Assembly (NCBI GenBank): GCA_017962925.1
Contig: JAGCUK010000022.1
Span: 1-36,307, forward strand
Reading direction: 5' to 3'
Source of the DNA: Bacteroidales bacterium
GTDB taxonomy: Bacteria > Bacteroidota > Bacteroidia > Bacteroidales > UBA932
Length of the DNA stretch: 36,307 nt
This document shows, one piece after another, positions 1 to 9,201 of the stretch. The number at the start of each line of letters is the position of its first letter. The stretch's first letter is position 1. The position numbers and the translations under genes were made by a program. The notes under the pieces were generated by a model that saw only the letters and a list, made by a program, of their open reading frames with translations, was not told the DNA's origin and made no database searches.

Positions 1-1111
1 GATGTTCCGCGATCCCATCCTCTACCGCATCAAGCACGCATCCCACCATCGCACGGGCGACAAATGGTGCATCTACCCCATGTACGACTACACCCACGGC
101 CAGTGCGACTCCATCGAGCATATCACCCACTCAATTTGCACTCTCGAGTTCGACGTGCACCGTCCGCTCTACGACTGGTTCATAGAGACCCTGGGCATCT
201 TCCCCAGCCATCAGTACTAGTTCGCCCGCCTGAACCGAACCTACACCCTCATGAGCAAGCGCAAGCTGCTGGAGCTGGTGCAGAAAGGCCTGGTGGCCGG
301 ATGGGACGATCCCCGCATGCCTACGCTCTGCGGAGTGCGCCGCCGCGGCTACACCGCCGAGGCTCTCAAAATGTTCTGCTACAGGATAGGAGTCAGCAAG
401 CGGGATCAGCTGATGGATATCCAGCTTCTCGAATGGTGCGTCCGCCAGGACCTCAACGCCCGCGCAAACCGCTACATGGTGGTGCAGGATCCTGTCAAGC
501 TCACCATCACCACCTAGCCCCACGGCCAGGTGGACTGGTTCGACTGCCACCTTAACCCGGCTGAGCCCGAAGGCGCAACCCGCAAGGTTCCATTCACGAA
601 GGAACTCTACATTGAGCGCGCTGACTTCATGGAGGATGCCCCCAACAAGTTCTTCCGCCTCAAACCCGACGGAGAAGTGCGCCTGAAATACACCTATATC
701 ATCAAGTGCGAAGAGGTTGTGAAGGATGCAGAAGGCAACATCATCCAGCTGAAGTGCACCTACGATCCTACCACCCGCCCGGGTAATGGCGAATGGCGTT
801 CCGTCAAGGGCACCATCCACTGGGTCAGCACGAAGTTCGCAAAGGAAATCACCCTGCGCAACTACGACCGCCTCTTTACCCTTGCCGACATGAGCCAGGT
901 TCCGGAAGACAAGGACTACAAAGACTTCCTCAACCCCGAATCTCTCGTGGTTGCCGAGGCATACGCCGAGCCCGCTTTGCTAGAAGATGCTTCCGGCATT
1001 GCAGTGCAGTTCGAGCGCACCGGCTACTATGTTAAGGATGCCGACAGCACTCCGGATAATCCCATTTTCAACAAGACCGTCTCGCTGAAGGATTCTTATA
1101 AACCAGAATAA
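1..1111 (+). CDS. glnS: Glutaminyl-tRNA synthetase, C-terminal part, broken by two in-frame UAG codons
   Basis: GlnRS charges tRNA-Gln in the cytoplasm. The window begins inside the catalytic domain. One frame (codons from base 2) reads through to TAA at 1109-1111 and matches GlnRS throughout: KWCIYPMYD and THSICTLEF in the Rossmann domain, the KMSKS-like loop MSKRKL (about 251-268), GWDDPRMPT, and the two C-terminal beta-barrel anticodon-binding domains ending in VFNRTV-like IFNKTV. Two TAG codons interrupt it, at 218-220 and 515-517. The first sits where homologues read QYEF (Glu). The second sits at the Tyr of the ITNYP/IENYQ segment at the start of the barrel domain. Frame and conservation continue after both, with no indels. 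A product ending at the first TAG would lack the KMSKS loop and the anticodon-binding domains and so should be inactive. The TAA overlaps the next ATG by one base (TAATG), so the gene heads the polysaccharide operon. It could be a recent pseudogene, a base-call artefact or a readthrough gene. Confidence 0.9.
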
Positions 1112-2637
1112 TGGCCGAGCGGAACATATCGGAGAACAGCAGAAGGATCGCCCGCAACACGGTCCTTCTGTATTTCCGCATGTTCCTGCTGATGGCCGTG
1201 GGGCTGTTCACCTCGCGTGTCATCCTACGCGTCCTGGGAGAGGGCGAACTTGGCATCTACAGTGCCGTGGCCGGCGTCGTGACCATGTTCAGTATACTCA
1301 CCGGAAGCATGTCCGCAGCCATCAGCCGCTTCATAACCTTCGAACTGGGCAGCAAGGAATCCAACCTGGGAAAGGTGTTTTCCACTGCCGTATCCACCCA
1401 GATACTGCTGGCAGCGATAGTTATAATTCTGGCGGAACCTGCCGGCTTATGGTACATCTCCAACAAGATGGTTCTGCCTCCGGACAGGATAATCGCGGCA
1501 AAATGGGTGCTGCAGTTCACCATACTCAGCTTCGTCATCCAGCTCATCAGCGTCCCCTACAACGCGGATATCATCGCGCATGAGCGGATGGATGCATTTG
1601 CGTGGATCAGCATTTTCGAGGGCCTCGGCAAACTGGCAGTAGCATTCGCGATCATGGTCTCCCCCATCGACCGCCTCATCTTCTACGCAGCCATGCTGGC
1701 ACTGGTCAGCCTACTCACACGCTTCGCCTATGGCATGTTCTGCAGGCGGCATTTCGAGGAGACCCGCAGCAGCTGGCAGTTCGATAAGGATATCTTCCGC
1801 CGGATGTTCTCCTTTGCAGGATGGAACTTCATCGGGGCAGGCTCCGGCGTGCTCCGGGATCACGGTGGAAACCTCCTCCTGAACGCATTCTTCGGCCCTG
1901 TGGCCAACGCCGCGTGGTTCCTTACCAACCAGGTGAACGGCGCCGTGCAGAAGTTCGTCACCAGCTTCACCACTGCCATCAATCCCCAGATAACCAAGTC
2001 TTACGCCGCCGGCGACAGGGAGTACATGCTCCGGCTGATCTTCCGCGGCTCACGCCTCTCCATCTGGCTCCTGCTGCTTGTGGCCTACCCGGTAATCTTC
2101 AATGCAGGATTCCTCACGGATCTCTGGCTGGGAGCAGGCAAGGTGCCGGAGAACACTGTGCTCTTCATCCGCCTGGTACTTGTGTATCTGATGATAGAGG
2201 CAGTGTCCTACACGATGGTCACCGCCATGCTCTCTACCGGCAACATCCGGGACTATCAGCTGCTGGTGGGCGGGCTGCAACTGCTCAATTTGCCCATAGA
2301 TTATATCTTGCTGAAGGCTGGAGCGCCGGCGGAAACCATCTACTATGTTGCCGCAGGAATCGCCATTCTATGCCTTTTCGCCCGCCTCTATATGCTCCGG
2401 AAGATGATAGGGCTGCCCGTAGGGCGCTTCCTGAAGGAAGTCCTGGCCCGCGAGCTGCTTGTAGCTGGGCTGGCACTGATAGTGCCCTGGATCATCGCCT
2501 GCAAAATGGAAGCGGGATGGGGCACGCTGCTGATATCCATGCTCGCCACCGAAATCGTTTCCTGCATACTCATATGGTTCCTGGGAATGGACCACGACGA
2601 ACGCGACATCATCAATCATAAGATACTCCATAAATGA
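1111..2637 (+). CDS. Polysaccharide (O-unit) flippase, Wzx/MATE-like
   Basis: A 508-residue polytopic membrane protein of the polysaccharide biosynthesis / MOP exporter superfamily. Such proteins flip lipid-linked saccharide units across the inner membrane. I see about 12-14 hydrophobic segments, beginning near residues 15-40 (TVLLYFRMFLLMAVGLF). The conserved N-terminal pattern includes RVILRVLGEGELGIYSAV, typical of Bacteroidetes lipopolysaccharide biosynthesis proteins. Length fits the family. The ATG shares its A with the glnS stop, and the TGA overlaps the next start (ATGA), so it is translationally coupled on both sides. Family assignment is firm. The substrate is unknown, but the downstream pyruvyltransferase-like and GT4 genes point to a surface glycan. 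Confidence 0.85.
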   Translation: MAERNISENSRRIARNTVLLYFRMFLLMAVGLFTSRVILRVLGEGELGIYSAVAGVVTMFSILTGSMSAAISRFITFELGSKESNLGKVFSTAVSTQILLAAIVIILAEPAGLWYISNKMVLPPDRIIAAKWVLQFTILSFVIQLISVPYNADIIAHERMDAFAWISIFEGLGKLAVAFAIMVSPIDRLIFYAAMLALVSLLTRFAYGMFCRRHFEETRSSWQFDKDIFRRMFSFAGWNFIGAGSGVLRDHGGNLLLNAFFGPVANAAWFLTNQVNGAVQKFVTSFTTAINPQITKSYAAGDREYMLRLIFRGSRLSIWLLLLVAYPVIFNAGFLTDLWLGAGKVPENTVLFIRLVLVYLMIEAVSYTMVTAMLSTGNIRDYQLLVGGLQLLNLPIDYILLKAGAPAETIYYVAAGIAILCLFARLYMLRKMIGLPVGRFLKEVLARELLVAGLALIVPWIIACKMEAGWGTLLISMLATEIVSCILIWFLGMDHDERDIINHKILHK

Positions 2638-3749
2638 TAAATCTCACCGACCGCCGCCAATGCTGCGGATGCAGCGCCTGCGCCGATGCTTGTCCGCACC
2701 GGGCCATCAGGATGGCGGAGGACGGGATGGGATTCAAATACCCCGAGGTAGATGAAAAACTCTGCACCGACTGCGGCATATGCAATGCGGTCTGTGCCTT
2801 CAAGCCCGCGGGAAAGAATGAACTGATGCGCACCGAAGCCATCCGCTTCCCCGCCCTGCTGGACAAGAGCCAGAGCGGAGGATTGGGTTTTGCCTTGATG
2901 CGGAAGGCGATCTGGGAAGGGCGCGTGGTTTATGGCGCGGCGATGGGAGATGATTTCTGCGTCCGCCATATCCGGGTGACGGAGGAATCCGGGCTGGAGC
3001 CCCTCCGCCTCAGCAAATATGTGCAGAGCGATATGAGCGGCGTGCCGGCGATGGTGCTGGAGGATCTCGCAGCCGGCCGGAAAGTCCTTTTTACGGGCAC
3101 CCCCTGCCAATGCGCCGGCGTAGCATCCCTCGCAGGAAAATACCGCGAGAATCTGCTTCTGACGGATATCATCTGCCACGGAGTCCCCTCTCCTGCAGTC
3201 TGGAGAGATTTCATCAAGCATCAGGAGGATGCTAAAGGCAAGCCTGTCACAGCCGCAATCTTCCGGGACAAAGCACTCGGCTGGCATGACCATCGCGAAA
3301 CCGTCTTTTTCGGGAACGAGAAACAGGTGAGCAGCGACTACACCTTCCTGTTCTACCGCCATCTGATGCTGCGGCCGTCCTGCAGCGCGTGCCCGTTCGC
3401 ATCCCTCACACGACCCTCGGATATCACAATGGCAGATTGCTGGGGAGTCGAGCAGACACTTCCCGGCTTTGCGGATGACAACCGCGGATGTTCGCTGCTG
3501 ATAGTCCACAGCAAGGCCGGAGAATCCTTTACGGAAACCTTCCCGGACGAGTGCGTACGCATGGATGCGCCCATTGTTCCGGAAAAACAACCGAATCTTT
3601 TCCATCCTTCGGTACCCAATAAACGTGCAAAATCGTTTGAAAATACATATATTCGCAAAGGATATGCAGCAGCCTTGCGCCGATTCGGCCAGGACTCCTG
3701 CTCCAACCGCATAGACCAGTTTATCAAAAAAGTCAAACGACATATATGA
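2634..3749 (+). CDS. FrhB-like (coenzyme F420 hydrogenase/dehydrogenase beta-subunit family) 2x[4Fe-4S] protein
   Basis: A 371-residue cytoplasmic protein. It begins with two ferredoxin-type cluster motifs: C10-x2-C13-x2-C16-x3-C20-P and C44-x2-C47-x2-C50-x3-C54. The FrhB/FdhB N- and C-terminal domains follow, with the conserved patches GTPCQCAG (about 152-160), DIICHGVPSP and CxxCPFA...SDITMADCWG (about 250-272). In Bacteroidetes this family often sits in capsule or exopolysaccharide clusters beside polysaccharide pyruvyltransferases, as it does here. It overlaps the genes on both sides by ATGA. The organism is not expected to make F420, so the name reflects homology only. The actual electron acceptor and the modified sugar are unknown. 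Confidence 0.85.
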   Translation: MINLTDRRQCCGCSACADACPHRAIRMAEDGMGFKYPEVDEKLCTDCGICNAVCAFKPAGKNELMRTEAIRFPALLDKSQSGGLGFALMRKAIWEGRVVYGAAMGDDFCVRHIRVTEESGLEPLRLSKYVQSDMSGVPAMVLEDLAAGRKVLFTGTPCQCAGVASLAGKYRENLLLTDIICHGVPSPAVWRDFIKHQEDAKGKPVTAAIFRDKALGWHDHRETVFFGNEKQVSSDYTFLFYRHLMLRPSCSACPFASLTRPSDITMADCWGVEQTLPGFADDNRGCSLLIVHSKAGESFTETFPDECVRMDAPIVPEKQPNLFHPSVPNKRAKSFENTYIRKGYAAALRRFGQDSCSNRIDQFIKKVKRHI

Positions 3750-4750
3750 AAACGGGGATTCTGACATTCCACGCCGCAGATAACTACGGAGCCGTGCTGC
3801 AATGCAGGTGCCTCTACGAGGTACTCAAGAGTCTCGGACACGAGGTGTCCGTGATCGACTATCGGCCGGAGTATCTGACAGCCCCCTACCGCCTGTGGAA
3901 GAACAGCTATCTCAAGCATCCCATGACCATGCTGAAGGTTTCCGCCAGCCTGGCGGGTGCCATCCGGCGCAAGAAGGAATTCGAAAGATTCGTTTCCGAG
4001 ATGGCGCTGACTCCCTTCGGGCAGGATGGTTTCGATGCGATATTTTATGGCAGCGACCAGATCTGGAACCGCAATATAACCGGCGGAATCGACCCTGTTT
4101 TCTTCGCCGCCGCACCTTTTGCCACCGGAGCAAAGAATATCTCCTATGCCGCCAGCGACGGCAATATCATTCCCCAGGAGGATGAGCAGAAGGAAATGCG
4201 CACGTTGCTGCACAATTTCCACCGTATCGGAGTGCGCGAGGCCACTATGCAGCGCAGGATGGATGAAAGCGGTATCCCCGCCGTACTCAATCTGGACCCG
4301 GTGCTGCTGGCCGGAACATCCATCCTCGACCAGATCCGCCAGCCCGTCAAAGAAAACGGTTATGTGGTGACTTACGAGGCGATAGACGATCCGAAGGTGC
4401 TTTCGATGGCGAATTCCATCGCCGCAGAACGCGGACTCAAGGTGATTTCCATCGCCCGAAGCCCCTATCGAGAAGGCAGCAACAAATACGGCCCCGCCGA
4501 ATTCATCAGCTTGATACGCGGAGCGGATTGCGTGGTGACTACATCCTTCCATGCTATCGCCCTCGCGCTGCTTTACCATAAGGAATTCCATTTCGCCAGA
4601 ACCGGCACAGCGGCGGACGACAGGATACTGTCGCTGCTGGGCACTCTGGGGGTGACAGGAGATACACAACTGAATTACGATGAACTGGACGCCAGGCTCG
4701 AAGCCTTGCGTAAAGAATCGATGAACTACATTATAGAAGCCTTGCAATAG
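3746..4750 (+). CDS. Polysaccharide pyruvyltransferase family protein
   Basis: A 334-residue protein of the PS_pyruv_trans (CsaB/WcaK-like) family, which adds ketal-linked pyruvate from phosphoenolpyruvate to sugars in surface glycans. It shows an N-terminal TFHAADNYGAVLQ motif (residues 8-20), the family hallmark YGSDQIWN (about 102-109), YEAIDDPK after the linker, and TTSFHAIALAL (about 264-274) near the C terminus. Its ATG overlaps the FrhB-like stop. It ends in TAG (4748-4750), immediately followed by the ATG of the glycosyltransferase gene in the same reading frame, so the two ORFs are separated by one amber codon only. Some family members have other activities, so the exact reaction is an inference. 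Confidence 0.85.
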   Translation: MKTGILTFHAADNYGAVLQCRCLYEVLKSLGHEVSVIDYRPEYLTAPYRLWKNSYLKHPMTMLKVSASLAGAIRRKKEFERFVSEMALTPFGQDGFDAIFYGSDQIWNRNITGGIDPVFFAAAPFATGAKNISYAASDGNIIPQEDEQKEMRTLLHNFHRIGVREATMQRRMDESGIPAVLNLDPVLLAGTSILDQIRQPVKENGYVVTYEAIDDPKVLSMANSIAAERGLKVISIARSPYREGSNKYGPAEFISLIRGADCVVTTSFHAIALALLYHKEFHFARTGTAADDRILSLLGTLGVTGDTQLNYDELDARLEALRKESMNYIIEALQ

Positions 4751-5860
4751 ATGCTGAAAGTGCTCTACATATCCAACGAGGACCGTTCAGTCGGCGGATC
4801 ATCCCTCTCCCTGATGGCGATGCTGGAATCGCTGAAGGGGCAGGTAGATCCTGTCATCCTTTTCAGAGAGGATGGACCCGCATGCGAGATGTTCCGTAGC
4901 GCAGGATATGAATGCAAGGTCATCCCCTTCCGCAGAGCAACCTTCCATAGCAAGGGGGCTGTCCGGGCACTGCGTTTCATCCCCCACTGGATCACCACCT
5001 CTTGGATTCAATGCGACTGCGTGCGCAAGGCAAAAAAATTGTTCTCGGACGTTCAGCTGGTTCATGGAAATTCCGGGGCAGTGGATATAGGCATCCGGAT
5101 CGCAAAAGCCCTGGGAGTGCCTCACGTTTGGCATATAAGGGAGTATTTGGATCTTGGGATGAAGACCACGCCATTCCCCTCCTGGAAGCACTGGAACAAA
5201 GAATTGGCCGGATCGGACGCGGTAATCGCCATCACTCCCGGACTGTTTTCCCATCTCGGGCTAGAAAGCCATCCCAAAGCATACTGCATCCCCGATGCCG
5301 TCTGCTCGGCAGCGGATTCAGTGATTTATCCGGAAAAAGAGAAATACGTGGCTTTCATCGCAGGCACCATTTCCAGACTGAAGCGGCCGGATGAAGCGAT
5401 GCTGATCTTCGAAGCTGTCAACAAAAAAGGCTACACCCTCAAGATGATAGGAAGTATAGATGAAGATTACAAGTTCTTCCTGCAGAACTACGCCCTCCGC
5501 CTAGGGATATTCTCCCATCTGGAATTCGTCCCCTTCACCGAGGATATCCGGGGCCTGCTCTCTAAGGCCGCGGCAGTTTTGGTCTGCACCGAGTTCGAAG
5601 GGATGGGCCGCGTGGGAGTGGAAGCCATGTTCTGCGGATGCCCCGTAATCGCCAGAAAGTCAGGCGGTTCCGCAGACCTCTTCGCCGACGGGCGGGGTTA
5701 TCTTTACAAGGATGTGCATGAGGCGGGAGAAGCCCTCAAACTTGTGCTGAAGAATTTCCCCAAGGCCACCGCAGAAAAAGCACAAAAATACGCAATCGAA
5801 AATTTCGCTATAGAAAACTACGGAACCAAGATTTTAGATGTGTACAACTCAGTGTTATGA
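4751..5860 (+). CDS. Glycosyltransferase family 4 (GT-B fold)
   Basis: A 369-residue retaining glycosyltransferase of the GT4 type. The N-terminal domain has the expected SxGGSSLSL glycine-rich turn (about 14-21) and HGNSGAVDIGIRIAK acceptor-side helix. The C-terminal nucleotide-sugar domain has a KRPDEAM strand-loop and the EX7E motif in EFEGMGRVGVEAMFCGCPV (about 278-296). It presumably adds one sugar to a lipid-linked glycan on the cytoplasmic face of the inner membrane. The start abuts the preceding TAG directly. The stop overlaps the next gene by four bases (ATGA). Sugar donor and acceptor cannot be read from the sequence. Confidence 0.85.
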   Translation: MLKVLYISNEDRSVGGSSLSLMAMLESLKGQVDPVILFREDGPACEMFRSAGYECKVIPFRRATFHSKGAVRALRFIPHWITTSWIQCDCVRKAKKLFSDVQLVHGNSGAVDIGIRIAKALGVPHVWHIREYLDLGMKTTPFPSWKHWNKELAGSDAVIAITPGLFSHLGLESHPKAYCIPDAVCSAADSVIYPEKEKYVAFIAGTISRLKRPDEAMLIFEAVNKKGYTLKMIGSIDEDYKFFLQNYALRLGIFSHLEFVPFTEDIRGLLSKAAAVLVCTEFEGMGRVGVEAMFCGCPVIARKSGGSADLFADGRGYLYKDVHEAGEALKLVLKNFPKATAEKAQKYAIENFAIENYGTKILDVYNSVL

Positions 5861-8034
5861 GAACCAGAACCCTTCTCGCCGTCGTCATTGCACTTTCCGC
5901 GATGCTGACGGCCTGTACCGGAAAACCTGACAGCGTAAAGGCCGCGCAAGCCCTTGCGAAGCGGCTCATCCCTGCCCAGGCCGGCAAAATCGTTTTCCGG
6001 GAAGTGCCGGCAGACACTTCTGACACCTTCACCCTTTCTTCTGAAAAAGGGAAGATCGTAATTGCTGCCAACAACGCCGGCACCATGGCGGTAGGCCTCA
6101 ACTACTACCTCAACAACTATTGCCTCACCACGGTTTCGGAATACGCCGCCCATCCGGTGGAGATGCCCAAGGTGCTGCCTGAGGTTCCCGAGCCTGTGAG
6201 CGTCAGTGCCAAAGTGCCCTACCGCTTCTACCTCAACTACTGCACCTTCGGCTATACCATGCCCTGGTGGGGATGGAAGGAGTGGGAGCGTTTCATAGAC
6301 TGGATGGCACTGAACGGAGTGAATATGCCCCTCGCCACAACGGGAGAAGAAGCCGTCTGGCAGCGCGTGTGGAGGCATTTTGGCATGAGCGACGAGCAGA
6401 TCCGCGCGCACTTCACCGGGCCCGCACATCTCGCCTGGCACAGGATGGTGAATATCAACTCCTTCCAGGGCCCCCTCCCGCAGGATTGGATCGACCGTCA
6501 GGCAGAACTCCAGAAGAAGATTCTCGAGCGCGAGCGTTCCCTCTCTATGACTCCCGTACTCCACTCCTTCAGCGGTAGTGTACCCGCCGTCTTCAAGGAG
6601 ATGCATCCGGAGGCGGAAATCACCCACGTAAGCAACTGGGGAGGCTTCGGCCCTCAGTACCGCTGCTGGTTCCTCTCCCCCACCGATCCCCTTTATGCGG
6701 AGGTGCAGAAGGTCTATATCGAAGAGCAGACCGCCCTTTACGGCACCGACCATATCTACGGGCTGGATCCTTTCAACGAAGTGGATGCTCCCTCCTGGGA
6801 CGTGGAAACTCTCTCCGCCATGGGCAAGGCATTCTACGGTTCTCTGGAGGCCGCTGATCCCGAGGCGATATGGCTGCAGATGGGATGGTTCCTCATCAAC
6901 GACCGCAAGCATTGGACGCCGGAGCTGATGGAAGCCTTCCTCGGCACCGTCCCTACGGAGAAACTCATAATGCTGGATTACCACGTAGACTGGGTTCTCG
7001 GATGGAAACTCACCGAGCGCTTCTACGGGCATCCCTATATAGCTTGCGCCCTGCTGAACTTCGGCGGCAATACCCTCTTCAACGGCAACTTCCCCACCCT
7101 AATCCCATTCTACGAAGAAACCTTCCGCGACGGCGGAGCCAACATGAAGGGCGTGGGATCCACTCTGGAGGGCTTCGGCACCAATCCTTATTATTATGAA
7201 TTCGTGCTCAGCCGCGCCTGGAATTACCCTCAGACGCCGGATGAGTGGATAGATAAACTTGCCGACCGCCATATCGGCCGCGAAGATGCCGCAGCCCGCG
7301 AACTCTGGCACGACCTCATCATGAACATCGCACCTCAGTACACCGGCTCCGGAGTGTCCATGAACGGACATCCCAAGTTCGGGCACTGGTGGAAATGGAC
7401 CGTGAAGTATCCGGACATCAAGGGGCGCACCCCGATCATGGATTATGCCTGGAAAAAGATGCTCGAGATAGATTCCGACCGCTACGAATACAAGTACGAC
7501 CTTGTTAATCTCGGCCGTCAGGCTTTGGGAGATTATTTCGATATCCTGAAAGACAGCCTGGAAGTGGCCTGGAACACTCAGGACCTGGAAATGGCCAAGG
7601 CCATCAAGGCAGAGATGAGCCAGGTTTTCGACGACTGCGACGCCCTGCTCGCATGCGTGCCTGAATTCAACCTGCAGGAATGGAACGAGGCAGCCCGCAG
7701 CTGGGGCAAGACAGCGGAAGAGAAGGATTACTACGAGCGCAGTGCACGTACGATTGTCTCCACCTGGGGAAACAGCGTCAGCCTTGTAGATTATGCCAAC
7801 AGGCAATGGGCCGGGCTGGTCAGAAGCTACTATAAACCGCGCTGGATGCTGTTCTGCGACGAGATAATCGCCGGCATACAGGACGGGCGTCTTGGCGGAG
7901 AGAACAACTTCAACGAGAGAATCCGCTATCATGAGGTCAGATGGGCAGAACCCACTGTCACCAAGATCGACTACCAGCAGGCTCAGGACCCTGTTGAACT
8001 CTCCCGCAAACTAATCGAAAAGTATAGTTTTTAA
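5857..8034 (+). CDS. GH89 alpha-N-acetylglucosaminidase lipoprotein (NAGLU-like)
   Basis: A 725-residue glycoside hydrolase of family GH89, which releases terminal alpha-linked N-acetylglucosamine from heparan- or mucin-type glycans. A lipoprotein signal peptide (lipobox LTAC, Cys20) places it in the periplasm or on the outer membrane. The N-terminal NAGLU domain, the central TIM barrel (about 115-450) and the C-terminal helical domain are all present. The two catalytic glutamates align well with human E316 and E446: E308 in DPFNEVDAPSW and E438 in GVGSTLEGFGTNP. Length fits bacterial GH89 enzymes without accessory modules. It overlaps the GT4 gene by ATGA, which is unusual because a glycan-degrading enzyme is coupled to glycan assembly. 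It may instead trim host glycans for uptake. Confidence 0.93.
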   Translation: MRTRTLLAVVIALSAMLTACTGKPDSVKAAQALAKRLIPAQAGKIVFREVPADTSDTFTLSSEKGKIVIAANNAGTMAVGLNYYLNNYCLTTVSEYAAHPVEMPKVLPEVPEPVSVSAKVPYRFYLNYCTFGYTMPWWGWKEWERFIDWMALNGVNMPLATTGEEAVWQRVWRHFGMSDEQIRAHFTGPAHLAWHRMVNINSFQGPLPQDWIDRQAELQKKILERERSLSMTPVLHSFSGSVPAVFKEMHPEAEITHVSNWGGFGPQYRCWFLSPTDPLYAEVQKVYIEEQTALYGTDHIYGLDPFNEVDAPSWDVETLSAMGKAFYGSLEAADPEAIWLQMGWFLINDRKHWTPELMEAFLGTVPTEKLIMLDYHVDWVLGWKLTERFYGHPYIACALLNFGGNTLFNGNFPTLIPFYEETFRDGGANMKGVGSTLEGFGTNPYYYEFVLSRAWNYPQTPDEWIDKLADRHIGREDAAARELWHDLIMNIAPQYTGSGVSMNGHPKFGHWWKWTVKYPDIKGRTPIMDYAWKKMLEIDSDRYEYKYDLVNLGRQALGDYFDILKDSLEVAWNTQDLEMAKAIKAEMSQVFDDCDALLACVPEFNLQEWNEAARSWGKTAEEKDYYERSARTIVSTWGNSVSLVDYANRQWAGLVRSYYKPRWMLFCDEIIAGIQDGRLGGENNFNERIRYHEVRWAEPTVTKIDYQQAQDPVELSRKLIEKYSF

Positions 8035-8037
8035 TAT

Positions 8038-9201
8038 ATGAATTACTTTATTTTTGCAATTCTCCTGATTGCCTACTGCGTCGTCCCGGCCGGAGTGCTG
8101 TGGCTATGCCGCAAGGTAAAGTGGATAGGAAAGATAGGTCCTATCCTGATGCTCTATTTCCTAGGCGCCATTCTGGCCAATATCGGTGTTCTTCCCGCAG
8201 GAAAAGAACTTGCCACCGTGCAGAATGCGCTTTCCAACGCGATGATTCCTCTTGCCATCCCGCTGATGCTCTTCAGCTTCACTTTCCGCAAGAGTGAAAC
8301 CCGCGACCAGCTGATTGCCATGATCACCGGCCTGGTTGCCGTGATTGTTGCGATCGTGGCCGGATATCCCATCTTCGGCCCACACATCCCCAACGGACCT
8401 CAGGTTGCAGGTATGTACACCGCCTGCCTCACCGGCGGCACCGTGAACATGGCGGCCGTCAGCAAGATGCTGGATGTGGACGGACAGCAGTACGCGCTGC
8501 TCAACACCTACGACATGATGGTTTCATTCACCTATCTGGTGTTCATCATGGCTATCGGTATTAAACTCGCGCGCAGGTGGCTGCCTGTCAAGACTCTGGA
8601 TCACTATGACGAGAATGCGGTCAAGGCCGCCGGCGAAGAAAAGAATCCCTACAATGGCATCTTTACCAAGCACGGAATGAGCCATGCATTGAAGAACCTG
8701 GGCATCACCCTGGTGGTGGTCGCATTGGCCGCAGGATTCGCTATCGGCCTTTCCAAGTTGCTGCCCGGCACCTTCATGATGTTCTTCATCCTCGCCATCA
8801 CCACCCTCGGCATACTGGTATCCTTCTGGAAGCCCGTGCACAAGTTGGAATACGGCTACGATATGGGAATGTATTTCATCTACATCTTCTCCCTCGTGGT
8901 CGCCTCCATGGCAGATGTGCGCACCCTGGACTTCACCGGAGCATTCTGGATCATAGGATTCCTCTTCTTCATGGAGATCATCTCGCTCTCTCTGCAGTTG
9001 CTTTCCGCCAAATTCTTCAAGGTGGATGCAGATACTGCCGTGATAGCATCAGTCACCTATATCAATTCCCCGCCCTTCGTGCCTATGATCGCCGCATCCA
9101 TGCGTAACAGCCGCGTGCTGATGCCCGGCCTGAGTATCGGTATCGTAGGTTATGCGGTGGGCAATTATCTTGGAGTATTAATTTGCGGATTGCTGAGCTG
9201 A
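8038..9201 (+). CDS. DUF819 family integral membrane protein (YjcL-like)
   Basis: A 387-residue membrane protein with about ten predicted segments, starting NYFIFAILLIAYCVVPAGVL. It resembles the DUF819 (YjcL) family: paired repeats with glycine-rich re-entrant-looking stretches such as TACLTGGTVNMAAVSKML (about 130-147) and, in the second half, ASVTYINSPPFVPMIAASM (about 337-355). The architecture resembles secondary transporters, but no substrate is established for the family. It starts three bases after the GH89 stop and ends in TGATG overlap with the acyltransferase gene. Co-transcription with the GH89 gene suggests, without proving, a role in handling the released sugar or a related solute. 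Confidence 0.75.
   Translation: MNYFIFAILLIAYCVVPAGVLWLCRKVKWIGKIGPILMLYFLGAILANIGVLPAGKELATVQNALSNAMIPLAIPLMLFSFTFRKSETRDQLIAMITGLVAVIVAIVAGYPIFGPHIPNGPQVAGMYTACLTGGTVNMAAVSKMLDVDGQQYALLNTYDMMVSFTYLVFIMAIGIKLARRWLPVKTLDHYDENAVKAAGEEKNPYNGIFTKHGMSHALKNLGITLVVVALAAGFAIGLSKLLPGTFMMFFILAITTLGILVSFWKPVHKLEYGYDMGMYFIYIFSLVVASMADVRTLDFTGAFWIIGFLFFMEIISLSLQLLSAKFFKVDADTAVIASVTYINSPPFVPMIAASMRNSRVLMPGLSIGIVGYAVGNYLGVLICGLLS

Noticed and set aside
218..517. Pyrrolysine coding at the amber sites
   Set aside because: The positions are ordinary Glu and Tyr sites of GlnRS, and no pyrrolysine genes or tRNA are in the window.
251..1111. Two separate genes (251-517 and 530-1111) instead of one glnS
   Set aside because: Both are consecutive pieces of one GlnRS in one frame, and neither has a sensible start or its own function.
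2616..4747. Long minus-strand frames opposite the FrhB-like and pyruvyltransferase genes
   Set aside because: Shadow frames of well-supported plus-strand genes; no recognisable protein features.
9183..9200. TTG start for the PlsC-like gene
   Set aside because: ATG at 9201 overlaps the previous stop in the usual TGATG way and keeps the whole domain.
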